A stretch of 64,000 nt of DNA. Source: Neobacillus sp. YX16. Lineage in GTDB: Bacteria; Bacillota; Bacilli; Bacillales; Cytobacillaceae. Position numbers and translations under genes: made by a program. Below the pieces are notes generated by a model. It saw only the letters and a list, made by a program, of their open reading frames with translations. It ran no database searches and was not told the origin of the DNA. The stretch lies in contig NZ_CP126115.1 of the NCBI RefSeq assembly GCF_030123505.1, forward strand, positions 3,238,001 to 3,302,000. Direction: 5' to 3'. Positions 43,462 to 53,579 of this stretch are shown here, in pieces (positions within the stretch are counted from its first letter, which is position 1; each line of letters starts with the position of its first letter).

Positions 43462-43479
43462 TTGGCATGATACTTGCAA
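43462..43479 (+). promoter_or_regulatory. Sigma-54 promoter of rocA-rocD-rocG
   Basis: ttggcatgatacttgcaa has GG at 43464-43465 and GC at 43476-43477 with 10 bases between, matching the -24/-12 consensus. It lies 38 bases before the rocA start. Confidence 0.88.
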
Positions 43480-43516
43480 ATTTATATTTTGAACAAACAC
43501 CAAGGGGGAAAAATGA

Positions 43517-45061
43517 ATGAAACCGTATACGCATGAACCATTTACTAATTTTGCAGATGAAACTAATAAACAAGCATTTCAACAAGCATTTTCCTACGTT
43601 CAATCTCAGCTAGGAAAGGAATATCCAGTTGTAATTGGCGGAGAGTCTATTACAACTGATAAAAAAATTCAGTCTATTAATCCAGCAAATAAAGAAGAAG
43701 TCATCGGAAGTGTTTCTATGGCAGACCAAGAACTTGCAGAAAAGGCAATGCAAACAGCATTAACTGCATTTGAATCATGGAAAAAGTGGAAGCCTGAGCA
43801 CCGTGCCAACATCCTATTCCGTGCCGCAGGTATGTTACGTCGCCGTAAACATGAATTTTCTGCTTATCTTGTAAAAGAAGCAGGAAAGCCATGGAAGGAA
43901 GCGGATGCTGATACTGCAGAAGCTATTGATTTTATCGAGTATTACGGTCGTCAAATGCTGCGTATTAAAGAAGGTTTTCCTGTTCAAAGCCGTGATGGAG
44001 AATATAATCAATACCACTATATTCCACTAGGTGTTGGAATCATTATTTCACCATTTAACTTCCCATTGGCAATTATGGCTGGAACAACTGTTGCAGCAAT
44101 TGTTTCTGGAAACACGGTTCTTCTCAAGCCTGCAAACTCAACACCAATTGTAGCTGCAAAATTTGTAGAGCTTATGCATGAGGCAGGATTACCGAATGGA
44201 GTATTAAACTTTGTACCTGGCAGCGGAGCTCAAATTGGAGATTATCTTGTGGATCATCCAAAAACTCGTTTCGTATCCTTCACTGGTTCCCGTGAGGTAG
44301 GCTGCCGAATCAATGAACGAGCTGCAAAAGTTAATCCGGGGCAAATTTGGATTAAACGCGTTATTGCTGAAATGGGCGGTAAGGACACGGTTGTTGTCGA
44401 TAAAGAAGCTGACTTAGAATTAGCAGCAGCAAGCATTGTTTACTCGGCTTTTGGATTTTCTGGCCAGAAATGTTCAGCAGGCTCCCGAGCGGTTGTTCAT
44501 CAAGATGTTTATGATGAAGTACTTGAAAAAGCTGTTGCCTTAACAAAGACACTTACACTTGGTAACCCAGAAGATCTATCTAATTATATGGGTCCAGTGA
44601 TTGATGAAAAATCATATAAGAAAATCATGAATTATATCGAAGTTGGTAAACAAGAAGGCAGATTAATGACTGGCGGAGAAGGCGATGACTCCAAGGGTTA
44701 CTTTATTCAACCAACGATAGTCGCAGATTTAGATGAAAATTCTCGACTTATGCAAGAAGAGATTTTTGGACCAGTTGTTGGTTTCTCGAAAGCTCGTGAT
44801 TTCGATCATATGATGAAAATTGCTAATAACACAGACTACGGTCTAACAGGTGCCTTAATTTCTAATAACCGTGAGCACATCGAACGTGCTCGTGAGGAAT
44901 TCCATGTAGGAAATCTTTATTTTAACCGTACATGTACAGGTGCTATTGTAGGTTATCAGCCATTTGGCGGATTCAATATGTCAGGAACCGATTCAAAGGC
45001 TGGAGGACCTGATTATTTACTTCTTCACATGCAAGCTAAAACAACATCTGAAACGCTATAA
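43517..45061 (+). CDS. rocA: 1-pyrroline-5-carboxylate dehydrogenase
   Basis: A 514-residue NAD-dependent ALDH-family enzyme that oxidises glutamate gamma-semialdehyde (from ornithine, arginine or proline) to glutamate. The sequence has the length and motifs of Bacillus Roc[14 protein letters not shown]285 in VIAEMGGKD and catalytic C319 in [13 protein letters not shown]. The C-terminus [19 protein letters not shown] is typical of this group. CCAAGGGGGAAAAATGA precedes the ATG. First gene of a sigma-54-driven rocA-rocD-rocG operon. Confidence 0.96.
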   Translation: MKPYTHEPFTNFADETNKQAFQQAFSYVQSQLGKEYPVVIGGESITTDKKIQSINPANKEEVIGSVSMADQELAEKAMQTALTAFESWKKWKPEHRANILFRAAGMLRRRKHEFSAYLVKEAGKPWKEADADTAEAIDFIEYYGRQMLRIKEGFPVQSRDGEYNQYHYIPLGVGIIISPFNFPLAIMAGTTVAAIVSGNTVLLKPANSTPIVAAKFVELMHEAGLPNGVLNFVPGSGAQIGDYLVDHPKTRFVSFTGSREVGCRINERAAKVNPGQIWIKRVIAEMGGKDTVVVDKEADLELAAASIVYSAFGFSGQKCSAGSRAVVHQDVYDEVLEKAVALTKTLTLGNPEDLSNYMGPVIDEKSYKKIMNYIEVGKQEGRLMTGGEGDDSKGYFIQPTIVADLDENSRLMQEEIFGPVVGFSKARDFDHMMKIANNTDYGLTGALISNNREHIERAREEFHVGNLYFNRTCTGAIVGYQPFGGFNMSGTDSKAGGPDYLLLHMQAKTTSETL

Positions 45062-45073
45062 GGAGGAAACTAA

Positions 45074-46279
45074 GTGAATACTACTACTTTAAATAAAACA
45101 ACAGAAATTATTGAGCAAACACAAAAATTTGGTGCTAATAACTATCATCCACTTCCAATCGTAGTATCTAAGGCAGAGGGAGTATGGGTGGAAAATCCAG
45201 AAGGAAACCGCTATATGGATATGCTAAGTGCCTATTCTGCGGTAAACCAAGGACACCGTCATCCTAAAATTATTCAAGCATTAAAAGACCAAGCTGATAA
45301 AGTAACGTTAACTTCACGTGCTTTCCATAATGACCAGCTTGGTCCTTGGTATGAAAAAATTTGTAAATTAACGAACAAAGAAATGGCCCTTCCAATGAAT
45401 ACTGGTGCGGAAGCAGTTGAAACAGCCATTAAAGCTGCACGCCGCTGGGGCTATGATGTAAAAGGAATAGCTGAGAATCAAGCTGAAATTATTGCTTGTA
45501 CAGGTAACTTCCATGGTCGGACGATGGGGGCTGTTTCATTATCTTCTGATCCTGAATATAAGCGCGGTTTTGGTCCAATGCTACCAGGAATTAAGCTAAT
45601 TCCTTATGGAGATCTTGAAGCATTAAAAGCAGCCATCACACCTAATACGGCAGCATTCTTGATTGAACCGATTCAAGGAGAAGCAGGAATCATTTTACCT
45701 CCGGATGGATTCTTAAAAACAGCGTCTGACTTATGTAAAGAAAACAATGTATTATTTATTGCAGATGAAATTCAAGTTGGCCTAGCGCGTACTGGAAAAA
45801 TGTTTGCCACAGAATGGGAAGAAGTTAACCCTGACATGTTAATTCTAGGAAAAGCGCTTGGTGGCGGAGTATTCCCGATTTCTTGTGTTGTTGCCAATTC
45901 CGATGTATTGGGAGTATTTAATCCAGGTTCACATGGTTCTACTTTCGGAGGAAATCCACTCGCTTGTGCCGTATCACTTGCAGCTTTAGAAGTGATTGAG
46001 GAAGAAAAACTTGCGGAACGTTCACTTGAATTAGGTACGTATTTCCTTGAACAATTAAAAACGATTAAAAATCCTAAGATTAAAGAAATTAGAGGCAGAG
46101 GTTTATTTATCGGTGTAGAACTAACAGAAGAAGCAAGACCATACTGCGAGCAACTAAAAGAAGAGGGCTTATTATGTAAAGAAACACATGATACCGTTAT
46201 TCGCTTCGCGCCCCCGCTTATCATTACGAAGGAAGAAATTGATTGGGCAGTTGAGAAAATCACAAAGGTTTTAGCTTAA
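45074..46279 (+). CDS. rocD: Ornithine aminotransferase
   Basis: A 401-residue class-III PLP aminotransferase that converts ornithine and 2-oxoglutarate to glutamate semialdehyde and glutamate. Conserved segments are [70 protein letters not shown] and [13 protein letters not shown], whose Lys forms the Schiff base. The start codon is GTG with AAGGAGGAAACTAA. It is 12 bases after rocA, whose product takes its semialdehyde. Biosynthetic acetylornithine transaminase is less likely given the operon. Confidence 0.96.
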   Translation: MNTTTLNKTTEIIEQTQKFGANNYHPLPIVVSKAEGVWVENPEGNRYMDMLSAYSAVNQGHRHPKIIQALKDQADKVTLTSRAFHNDQLGPWYEKICKLTNKEMALPMNTGAEAVETAIKAARRWGYDVKGIAENQAEIIACTGNFHGRTMGAVSLSSDPEYKRGFGPMLPGIKLIPYGDLEALKAAITPNTAAFLIEPIQGEAGIILPPDGFLKTASDLCKENNVLFIADEIQVGLARTGKMFATEWEEVNPDMLILGKALGGGVFPISCVVANSDVLGVFNPGSHGSTFGGNPLACAVSLAALEVIEEEKLAERSLELGTYFLEQLKTIKNPKIKEIRGRGLFIGVELTEEARPYCEQLKEEGLLCKETHDTVIRFAPPLIITKEEIDWAVEKITKVLA

Positions 46280-46319
46280 GAACTATATTTCCATATTACT
46301 AAACTAAGAGGTGTCAGGC

Positions 46320-47612
46320 ATGTCTGTTAAGACTGTGATGAATGAATTGTCAAAAGAACAGCAAAAGGAAAAAGAATCTTTAAACTTATACTACTCTACC
46401 CAAACGGTCATACAAGAAGCATTAACGAAGTTAGGCTACAATAGCGAAATGTATGAATTATTAAAAGAACCGATTCGTTTATTAACCGTCAGAATTCCGG
46501 TTCGAATGGATGATGGCACGGTAAAAGTATTTACCGGATATCGTTCACAGCATAATGATGCGGTTGGACCAACTAAGGGCGGTGTTCGCTTTCATCCTGA
46601 TGTGGATGAAGCGGAGGTAAAAGCCTTATCGATTTGGATGAGTTTAAAGTGTGGGATAACTAACCTTCCTTATGGTGGCGGTAAAGGCGGTATCATCTGT
46701 GACCCAAGAAAGATGTCTTTCAGAGAGCTTGAGAGATTAAGTCGAGGTTATGTTCGTGCGATTAGTCAGATTGTTGGGCCAACAAAAGATATTCCTGCAC
46801 CGGATGTTTATACCAACTCACAAATAATGGCATGGATGATGGATGAATATAGTCGTATCCGTGAGTTTGACTCGCCAGGATTTATTACTGGTAAACCTCT
46901 TGTATTAGGTGGCTCTCATGGACGTGAAACCGCAACTGCCCGTGGTGTGACTATGTGTATAAACGAAGCGGTTAAGAAAAAAGGAAAAGAGTTAAAAGGA
47001 TCTCGCGTGGTTATACAAGGTTTTGGAAACGCAGGCAGCTACTTAGCTAAATTTATGCATGACGCTGGAGCAAAGGTTGTCGCTGTTTCCGATGTTTACG
47101 GCGGAGTTTATGATCCAGACGGACTTGATATCAATTATTTACTTGATAGAAGAGATAGTTTCGGTACATTCTCTCAGCTATTTACAGACACAATCAGCAA
47201 CAAGGAATTACTAGAATTAGAATGTGATATTCTTGTACCTGCTGCGATTTCGAACCAAATCACTGAAGAGAATGCAGCTAACATAAAAGCGGGTATTATA
47301 GTTGAAGCGGCAAATGGACCGACCACTCTTAAAGCTACTAAGCTTTTAACAGAGCGGGGAGTTCTTCTTGTTCCGGATATTCTTGCAAGTGCAGGCGGGG
47401 TTACGGTTTCTTATTTTGAATGGGTGCAAAACAATCAGGGTTACTATTGGTCTGAAGAAGAGGTCATGGAAAAGCTTGAGAAGGTAATGGTTAGTTCTTT
47501 TGACACGATTTATCAACAGTCTCAGACACATCAAGTTGATATGCGTTTAGCAGCTTATATGGTTGGAATAAAGAAAGTAGCAGAAGCATCCCAATTCAGA
47601 GGTTGGGTTTAA
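46320..47612 (+). CDS. rocG: NAD-dependent glutamate dehydrogenase, RocG/GudB type
   Basis: A 430-residue hexameric-type GDH that deaminates glutamate to 2-oxoglutarate and ammonia. LTVRIPVRMDDGTVKVFTGY opens the substrate domain, the catalytic Lys sits in LPYGGGKGGI, and GPTKDIPAPDVYTN and VVIQGFGNAGSYLAK (NAD site) follow. AGAGGTG before ATG 46320 sets the start. It is third in the Roc operon, 40 bases after rocD; in B. subtilis rocG is a separate transcript. Rather than GudB, the operon place favours RocG function. Confidence 0.95.
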   Translation: MSVKTVMNELSKEQQKEKESLNLYYSTQTVIQEALTKLGYNSEMYELLKEPIRLLTVRIPVRMDDGTVKVFTGYRSQHNDAVGPTKGGVRFHPDVDEAEVKALSIWMSLKCGITNLPYGGGKGGIICDPRKMSFRELERLSRGYVRAISQIVGPTKDIPAPDVYTNSQIMAWMMDEYSRIREFDSPGFITGKPLVLGGSHGRETATARGVTMCINEAVKKKGKELKGSRVVIQGFGNAGSYLAKFMHDAGAKVVAVSDVYGGVYDPDGLDINYLLDRRDSFGTFSQLFTDTISNKELLELECDILVPAAISNQITEENAANIKAGIIVEAANGPTTLKATKLLTERGVLLVPDILASAGGVTVSYFEWVQNNQGYYWSEEEVMEKLEKVMVSSFDTIYQQSQTHQVDMRLAAYMVGIKKVAEASQFRGWV

Positions 47613-47637
47613 TATAAAACTATTAAGATACTCTACA

Positions 47638-47669
47638 AAAGCCTTGCAGAATGTAATCTGCAAGGCTTT
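47638..47669. terminator. Terminator of the roc operon
   Basis: A 13-bp stem aaagccttgcaga / tctgcaaggcttt with a 6-base loop between convergent genes; the T-run is short, so efficiency may be modest. Confidence 0.85.
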
Positions 47670-47678
47670 AATCCGCAA

Positions 47679-49046
47679 TTATTTAATAAAGCGTTTAATT
47701 TGTTTTAGTGCATCTTTACGATTTGGATATCTAAATGGTAAATCAAAGGTAGTCGTTTGTTTTAAGATACTTTTATGGTGGGAGAAGACATCGAAGCTTC
47801 CTCTGCCATGGTAGGCGCCAATTCCACTTTCACCTACACCTCCAAATGGAAGATAGGGTGAACTAAGGTGCATAACGGTATCGTTTATACATCCTCCGCC
47901 AAACGAGATAGAGTCTAAAATGGTTCCTTGGAACTCTTTGCTTTCAGAGAAAATATAAAGAGCCAAAGGTTTAGGGTGTTCATTTATTTTATGAATCATG
48001 GTTGCTTCATTATCGTATTCAAGGACAGGGAGGACAGGGCCGAAAATTTCCTCCTGCATCACAGGGTCATCCCAAGTGACTCCGCCAAGGACTGTCGGCT
48101 CAATTGTAAGAGTATCGATAGAATAATTGCCGCCATGAAGGATTTCTCCGCTCGAGAGTAAGCCGGTCACACGATTAAAATGACGTTCAGAGACGATTCT
48201 CGTAAATTCACCATTTTTGACGATATCTTCATAAAGCTCATTAATACTTTCTTTGAAGGTTTTAATAAATTCTTCCTTAATGTCTTTGTGTACGTATAAA
48301 TAATCAGGGGCTACACATGTTTGACCAGCATTGATAAACTTGCCCCAGGCTATTCGTTTTGCTGCTAATTTAAGATTCGCATCATGATGAACGATGCAAG
48401 GACTTTTTCCTCCTAGTTCAAGAGTAACAGGAGTTAAGTGTTTTGCAGCCGCTTCCATAATGACCCTACCTACAGAAACACTTCCAGTAAAGAAGATATA
48501 ATCGAATTTTTCTTTTAATAAGGTCTGAGTGGTATCGGCGTCACCTTGGACAACGGATACGTATTCTTGTGGAAAGGTTTTATTGATAAGCTCTGCCATG
48601 AGCCTTGACGTTTCTGGTGTTAGTTCAGAGGGTTTTAGTACAGCACAATTTCCCGCTGAAATGGCACCAATAAGAGGAGCAATGGCTAATTGTAAAGGAT
48701 AATTCCAAGGAGATATGATCAATGCCACCCCATAAGGCTCAGAATATATATATCCCTTAGATCCCATTTGGGTTAGGGCTGTTTTAACTTTTTTAGGCTG
48801 AGTCCATTCTCTAATATGTTTGAGAGTAAAGCGAATCTCCTCAAGTAAAATTCCCATTTCGCTAATATAAGAGTCAAAGTCACTCTTATTTAAATCCTTT
48901 TTAAGTGCTGCCATTATTTCCGTTTCATGCGAGCGAATCATGTTTCCTAATGAAGTTAATGCTTCTATTCGGAATGAAATATCTTTTGTTTTTCCAGATA
49001 GATAAAAATCCCGCTGTTCTTTCAATAAATGACTAAAACCTTCCAT
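47679..49046 (-). CDS. Class-3 (YwdH-like) NAD(P)-dependent aldehyde dehydrogenase
   Basis: A 455-residue ALDH of the short class-3 group (like YwdH and fatty aldehyde dehydrogenases), oxidising aldehydes to acids. Numbered from the GTG at 49052: ISPWNYPLQLAIAPLIGA (113-130), E212 in LELGGKSP as general base and C246 in NAGQTCVAPDY as nucleophile; C-terminal PFGGVGESGIGAYHG. GGGAGGTGTGAGT places the start at ATG 49046 rather than the in-frame GTG two codons earlier. It is monocistronic, convergent with the roc operon, and may clear medium- or long-chain aldehydes. Confidence 0.92.
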   Translation of the reverse strand: MEGFSHLLKEQRDFYLSGKTKDISFRIEALTSLGNMIRSHETEIMAALKKDLNKSDFDSYISEMGILLEEIRFTLKHIREWTQPKKVKTALTQMGSKGYIYSEPYGVALIISPWNYPLQLAIAPLIGAISAGNCAVLKPSELTPETSRLMAELINKTFPQEYVSVVQGDADTTQTLLKEKFDYIFFTGSVSVGRVIMEAAAKHLTPVTLELGGKSPCIVHHDANLKLAAKRIAWGKFINAGQTCVAPDYLYVHKDIKEEFIKTFKESINELYEDIVKNGEFTRIVSERHFNRVTGLLSSGEILHGGNYSIDTLTIEPTVLGGVTWDDPVMQEEIFGPVLPVLEYDNEATMIHKINEHPKPLALYIFSESKEFQGTILDSISFGGGCINDTVMHLSSPYLPFGGVGESGIGAYHGRGSFDVFSHHKSILKQTTTFDLPFRYPNRKDALKQIKRFIK

Positions 49047-49189
49047 ACTCACACCTCCCTCAAAGATAATGATATTCTATCACATCTTATTTTAATAACC
49101 AGATTTGAATGAGGCTAAATGGAATATTTTTGTATGAATAAAAATAATCGGAGAATACTATGACTAAATACTTGCGAAGGAGATAGCAA

Positions 49190-49438
49190 ATGTCTATTGA
49201 AACAGGAATGAAATATCAAATATCTCAGAATATAAAAGGGAATTTTAATTCTGCAGATTCATTAACGGTTACGACAAACAATGGGATAACGATTCAATTT
49301 ACACTTGATGATGGTAAAGGACATGGGTCAATGCCACTGGATCATTTAAACTATTTATTAAAGCGATCCAATCTTACCCCGATTACATCTAACAAAAGAG
49401 TACTATTAAATCCAGAGAATGAAGAAAAAATAGGTTGA
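49190..49438 (+). CDS. 82-residue hypothetical protein
   Basis: A small soluble protein with GAAGGAGATAGCAA before the ATG and a terminator 6 bases after its stop, so probably genuine. It is strand-rich (SLTVTTNNGITIQFTLDDGKG), followed by a helix (LDHLNYLLKRSN) and a charged tail. I do not recognise a family. It is divergent from the aldehyde dehydrogenase and convergent with the TetR gene. No signal or membrane segment. Confidence 0.65.
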   Translation: MSIETGMKYQISQNIKGNFNSADSLTVTTNNGITIQFTLDDGKGHGSMPLDHLNYLLKRSNLTPITSNKRVLLNPENEEKIG

Positions 49439-49443
49439 GCGAG

Positions 49444-49475
49444 TAAACCCTCCATGTATGCCATGGAGGGTTTAG
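49444..49475 (+). terminator. Terminator after the 82-residue gene
   Basis: Stem aaaccctccatg / catggagggttt; the T-run is poor, so it may be an imperfect terminator or a stability hairpin. Confidence 0.7.
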
Positions 49476-49605
49476 TTTGGAGTGACCAAAGAGCATGTAG
49501 AAAAAGCATTTGGGTCAATGAAGGCAGGCTGGATTAACCGAAAATCAAAATGAACACATTTTCAGTCACTCCAGCAAATTCACATCAAAAAAAAGTAGAT
49601 AAATT

Positions 49606-50205
49606 TTACTTTTTATCTACCAGTAGCATTTTTAATAAGTATGAAGCATAGGCTTCAGAAATTTCTTCTGCACTTTGAGGACCATTTTGATCATACCATT
49701 CTTGAATCCAGTTGAGTGCTCCTAAAATAATTAGACGTACCATTCTTACATCCACATGATTAAACACTTGTTTATCAATACCCTCATGAATAATTCTATC
49801 AAAATATTGAGAGTAACTTTTTCTTAACTTGAGGACTTCCTTAAGTTGGTCATCAGAGAAATTATGATTTGGCTTTGATAGAGCCATGAACATTGATTTT
49901 TCACTAGTAGCCAGTAGAATATGTTCTTTAATTGCGCTTCTTACCTTTTCGACTGGAGTCAGATCACTATCGATAACATTCTCAATTCCATCAAGACAAA
50001 TCTCCATAATCATTAAATGACATTGATACAGAAGGTCATCCTTATTTTTAAAATAATAATACATTGAACCTTTTGTCATGAGAAGTTTGGCGGCAATTTC
50101 TTCCATCGTCGTCCCTTGGTATCCTTTTTCAATAAGAACGGCCGCAGCAGAACGAAGGATTTCCTGCTTTTTTTTCGCCATTTTCTGCGCTCTAAAAGAA
50201 GACAT
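49606..50205 (-). CDS. TetR/AcrR repressor of the adjacent acyl-CoA gene cluster
   Basis: A 199-residue TetR protein with the helix-turn-helix at about 28-50 (TTMEEIAAKLLMTKGSMYYYF), and a helical ligand domain like those of acyl-CoA-responsive TetR regulators. TAGGAGGTTAAATC precedes the ATG. It is divergent from the CaiB/SDR/thiolase cluster across 228 bases, so it probably represses that cluster and is released by a CoA ester, as KstR2- or FadR-type proteins are (inference). Confidence 0.88.
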   Translation of the reverse strand: MSSFRAQKMAKKKQEILRSAAAVLIEKGYQGTTMEEIAAKLLMTKGSMYYYFKNKDDLLYQCHLMIMEICLDGIENVIDSDLTPVEKVRSAIKEHILLATSEKSMFMALSKPNHNFSDDQLKEVLKLRKSYSQYFDRIIHEGIDKQVFNHVDVRMVRLIILGALNWIQEWYDQNGPQSAEEISEAYASYLLKMLLVDKK

Positions 50206-50345
50206 GATTTAACCTCCTACCCTATCAAACTCGTAATCTGTATATACTTTTCAACTATTAGTTATTTTTTACCCTTTGTTTAAATATAGGTCAGCTATTA
50301 TGAAAAATCAACGGAATTTAAACATAGGTTCAAAAAATAAATCCA

Positions 50346-50400
50346 TTGTAAAATTTTAAGAAAATTGCTATTATTTAAAATAGAGATGTAAACGGTGTCA
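50346..50400 (+). promoter_or_regulatory. Sigma-A promoter with downstream cre box before the acyl-CoA cluster
   Basis: TTGTAA (50346-50351), 17-base spacer, TATTAT (50369-50374). A cre-like box tgtaaacggtgtca (50387-50400) fits the loose CcpA consensus at every position and starts about 7 bases past the transcription start, a common repression position. Glucose repression is inferred. Confidence 0.6.
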
Positions 50401-50433
50401 TACAAGGTATTTTGTTAGTAAGGAGATGATAGT

Positions 50434-51570
50434 TTGTTACCTCTTGAAGGTATTCGAGTCCTTGACCTTACAAGGCTTCTTCCTGGGCCCTATTGCTCAT
50501 TATTACTAGCTGATTACGGTGCAGATGTGATAAAGGTGGAAGATCCTAAAAGCGGGGATTATGCCCGCTGGTACGAGCCAAAGGTAAACGATGATCAAAG
50601 TGCTATGTTTATCTCACTAAATCGCAATAAACGCAGCATTACACTAGACCTTAAAGACGAAAAGGATAAAGATGCTTTTATTTCTTTAATTAAAACTGCG
50701 GATGTCCTGATTGAATCATTCCGTCCAGGTGTTATGGATCGGCTAGGGCTTGGGTTTGAGGAATTAAAGGTACATAATCCAAAACTGATTTATTGTGCGA
50801 TAACCGGTTATGGCCAATCTGGTCCATACGCAAAAGAGGCAGGGCACGATATAAATTTCTTGAGTTACTCAGGACTTTTACATTTGCAAGGCGCTCCGAA
50901 TGAAAAACCACTTATCCCATCCGTTCAAATTGGTGATATTGGAGGGGGAGCGTTGATGGCTGCTATTGGTATCCTACTTGCTATCATCGATGCAAAGAAA
51001 TCTAACACCGGGCAGTTTGTAGATATCTCGATGCTTGATGGTGCACTTTCATGGATGCATACGATTCTGCCAAACTATTGGACTTCCGGTGAGAAGCCAA
51101 ATCGCGGGGAACTGACCTTAAACGGCGGGAAAGCATGTTATGAGATTTATAGAACAAAAGACAATCGATACATTTCCGTTGGAGCACTTGAATATAAGTT
51201 TTGGAAGAATTTTTGTAAGGTTATCGGTATGGAAGTACTGATAGAACAACTAGATGAACCCCAAGAACAGCAGCGCTTAATGAAGCAGGAAGTTCAAGCA
51301 GCCATCCATCAAAAAACATTAGAAGAATGGCTCAAGCTTTTTGAGGGTATTGATGCCTGTGTCTCCCCAGTCTTAACTCCAGAAGAACTCGCAGATCATC
51401 CACAAATTAAACATCGTCAAATGATTGAAGATATCACACATCCAGAAGTGGGAGTAATCAAACAAATAGGAAATCCTATAAAACTATCAAATTCAACTGT
51501 TCGTACAAGACGGCATGCACCTGGACTTGGGGAACATACAAAGGAAATTTTGAAGGACCTAGGTTATTAG
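50434..51570 (+). CDS. CaiB/BaiF family CoA-transferase or alpha-methylacyl-CoA racemase-like enzyme
   Basis: A 378-residue protein of the family III CoA-transferase fold. It starts at TTG with TAAGGAGATGATAG. Motifs are PLEGIRVLDLTRLLPGPYCS, ESFRPGVMDRLGLG, GYGQSGPYAKEAGHDINFLS and QIGDIGGGALMA. The AGHDINFLSYSG segment (catalytic Asp about 139) resembles alpha-methylacyl-CoA racemases more than formyl-CoA transferases, so either activity is possible. It heads a cluster with an SDR dehydrogenase and a thiolase, suggesting activation or epimerisation of a branched or aromatic acyl-CoA before beta-oxidation. Confidence 0.9.
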   Translation: MLPLEGIRVLDLTRLLPGPYCSLLLADYGADVIKVEDPKSGDYARWYEPKVNDDQSAMFISLNRNKRSITLDLKDEKDKDAFISLIKTADVLIESFRPGVMDRLGLGFEELKVHNPKLIYCAITGYGQSGPYAKEAGHDINFLSYSGLLHLQGAPNEKPLIPSVQIGDIGGGALMAAIGILLAIIDAKKSNTGQFVDISMLDGALSWMHTILPNYWTSGEKPNRGELTLNGGKACYEIYRTKDNRYISVGALEYKFWKNFCKVIGMEVLIEQLDEPQEQQRLMKQEVQAAIHQKTLEEWLKLFEGIDACVSPVLTPEELADHPQIKHRQMIEDITHPEVGVIKQIGNPIKLSNSTVRTRRHAPGLGEHTKEILKDLGY

Positions 51571-51597
51571 AATGATCATGAGAAAGGGGATAGGAAT

Positions 51598-52365
51598 ATG
51601 AGAATACAAGATTCCATTGCTTTGGTAACGGGTGGTGCTTCGGGACTTGGAGAAGCAACTGTCCGAAATATTGTGAAGAACGGCGGAAAAGCCGCTATTC
51701 TTGACCTCTCTGAAGAAAGAGGCACAAGGTTAGCAGAAGAATTAGGGGAGAATGCTGTTTTCTACAAAACAAATGTAACGAGCGAGGAAGATGTTCAAAA
51801 TGCCATCAATGCTGCCATTGCTCAATTTGGCAGCATTAACACGGTGGTGAATTGTGCAGGTATTGCAGTTGCTGAAAAAACAGTAGGCAGAAATCAAGCA
51901 CATAGTTTTGATAATTTTAAAAAGGTAATTGAAATTAATTTAATTGGCACGTTTAACGTCATTCGCCTTGCTGCTGCCCAAATGGTGAATAATTCGCCGA
52001 ATCAAGAAGGAGAAAGAGGAGTGATCATCAATACCGCCTCTGTTGCAGCCTTTGATGGTCAAATTGGTCAGGCTGCTTACAGTGCCTCTAAGGGCGGTGT
52101 TGTAGGAATGACATTGCCAATTGCCCGCGACTTAGCGAAGTCTGGCATTAGAGTCATGACCATCGCACCGGGATTAATTGAAACACCACTTTTTGGTTCA
52201 TTGTCTGAACAGGCTAAAGCCGCCTTGGAAACGCAGGTTCCATTCCCATCAAGACTTGGACGCCCATCTGAATATGCTCAATTAACTCAGTCTATCATCG
52301 AAAATGTCATGCTTAATGGCGAAACCATCCGATTAGATGGCGCCATTCGTATGGCACCAAGATAA
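51598..52365 (+). CDS. SDR 3-hydroxyacyl-CoA dehydrogenase (HSD10/FabG-like)
   Basis: A 255-residue classical SDR. The NAD motif is [14 protein letters not shown] (about 10-23), NCAGIAVA follows, and the active site is Ser in [11 protein letters not shown] with [23 protein letters not shown] and the 255-residue length fit type-II 3-hydroxyacyl-CoA dehydrogenases. GAAAGGGGATAGGAAT precedes the ATG; it lies 27 bases after the CaiB-like gene. It would make 3-ketoacyl-CoA for the next enzyme, a thiolase. No hydratase or acyl-CoA dehydrogenase gene is seen in this cluster. Confidence 0.88.
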   Translation: MRIQDSIALVTGGASGLGEATVRNIVKNGGKAAILDLSEERGTRLAEELGENAVFYKTNVTSEEDVQNAINAAIAQFGSINTVVNCAGIAVAEKTVGRNQAHSFDNFKKVIEINLIGTFNVIRLAAAQMVNNSPNQEGERGVIINTASVAAFDGQIGQAAYSASKGGVVGMTLPIARDLAKSGIRVMTIAPGLIETPLFGSLSEQAKAALETQVPFPSRLGRPSEYAQLTQSIIENVMLNGETIRLDGAIRMAPR

Positions 52366-52412
52366 ATCAACATTTTATATAAAAAATATTAAACAAATTG
52401 GAGGAAGATAAA

Positions 52413-53567
52413 ATGCGTGAAGTTGTGATTGTAGAAGGTGTTCGGACACCGGTTGGAAAAAGAAAAGGACTATTGAGTTCAGTTCGTCCAGATGAACTGG
52501 CAGCAAAGGTATTAAAAGAATTAGTAAATCGTGCTGGCATTTCTCCAGGAATCGTGCAGGACGTAATCTTAGGCTGTGTTTCCCAGGTGGAAGAACAAGG
52601 CCTGAATATTGCGCGTACTGCAACACTAATGGCAGACTTTCCGATCCATGTACCAGCAACTACATTAGATCGTCAGTGCGGATCTGGCCAGCAAGCGATT
52701 CACTTTGCTTCCCAAGCCATTCTCAGTGGCGATATGGATATCGTCATTGCAGGCGGAGTAGAAAGTATGACACGTGTTCCACTAGGTTCAACTCGTAAGC
52801 AATCAGGCTGGAGTGAAACTCTTACTTCAAAATATGAAATGATTCACCAAGGCTTATCTGCGGAAAGAATTGCAGATCAATGGGGATTTACCCGCACTCA
52901 GTTAGATGGATTTTCAGTTGAAAGCCATAATCGTGCTCTAATAGCACAAGAAGAAGGTAGATTTGACAGAGAGATTATGCCTTTAGAAGTGACTATAGAG
53001 GATGGTAGAACGGTGGTAGTGAAGCAGGATGAAGGACCTCGTAAGGGTTCCACTGTAGAAAAGTTGTCCACGCTTAAAACAGTCTTTAAAGAAGATGGAA
53101 AAATTCATGCAGGAAACGCCAGCCAAATGAGTGACGGTGCTGCAGCTGTTTTATTAATGTCTCGGGAAAAAGCGGAGGAATTAGGTCTTAAACCGCGATT
53201 CCGTATTGTTGCCCGTTCCGTAGTAGGATCTGATCCAACATTAATGCTGACTGGTCCAATTGAGGCGACTAGACAGGTTTTAGCCAAAGCTGGTCTAACA
53301 ATTGACGATATGGACACCTACGAAGTAAACGAAGCGTTTGCTCCAGTACCAATGTGCTGGTTAGAAGAGATTAAGGCTGATCCAAAGAAATTAAATCCAA
53401 ATGGAGGAGCCATTGCCCTGGGACATCCACTAGGTGCGACTGGTGCAAAATTGATGATTTCAATGATGCATGAATTAGAAAGAACAGGCGGCCGTTATGG
53501 ATTACAGGCAATTTGTGAAGGCGGCGGTATGGCAAACGGAACAATTATTGAAAGAATAATTGAGTGA
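52413..53567 (+). CDS. Acetyl-CoA acyltransferase (thiolase)
   Basis: A 384-residue thiolase. The acyl-accepting cysteine is C89 (TLDRQCGSGQQAIHF), with the His of GGAIALGHPLGATGAK and the second Cys of AICEGGGMANG. VVIVEGVRTPVGKRKG opens the protein as usual. TTGGAGGAAGATAAA before ATG 52413 sets the start, five codons inside the open frame. It cleaves 3-ketoacyl-CoA with CoA, completing the three-gene cluster; acetoacetyl-CoA synthesis in reverse is also possible. A terminator follows. Confidence 0.93.
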   Translation: MREVVIVEGVRTPVGKRKGLLSSVRPDELAAKVLKELVNRAGISPGIVQDVILGCVSQVEEQGLNIARTATLMADFPIHVPATTLDRQCGSGQQAIHFASQAILSGDMDIVIAGGVESMTRVPLGSTRKQSGWSETLTSKYEMIHQGLSAERIADQWGFTRTQLDGFSVESHNRALIAQEEGRFDREIMPLEVTIEDGRTVVVKQDEGPRKGSTVEKLSTLKTVFKEDGKIHAGNASQMSDGAAAVLLMSREKAEELGLKPRFRIVARSVVGSDPTLMLTGPIEATRQVLAKAGLTIDDMDTYEVNEAFAPVPMCWLEEIKADPKKLNPNGGAIALGHPLGATGAKLMISMMHELERTGGRYGLQAICEGGGMANGTIIERIIE

Positions 53568-53579
53568 GAATAGGTGGGG

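Noticed and set aside
45772..46263. 163-codon minus-strand frame inside rocD
   Set aside because: Shadow of the ornithine aminotransferase gene; Ser/Pro-rich product without motifs.
49478..49573. 9-bp inverted repeat (tggagtgac / gtcactcca) about 78 bases apart, suspected small mobile element remnant
   Set aside because: Too short, no target duplication or transposase and nothing similar elsewhere in the window.
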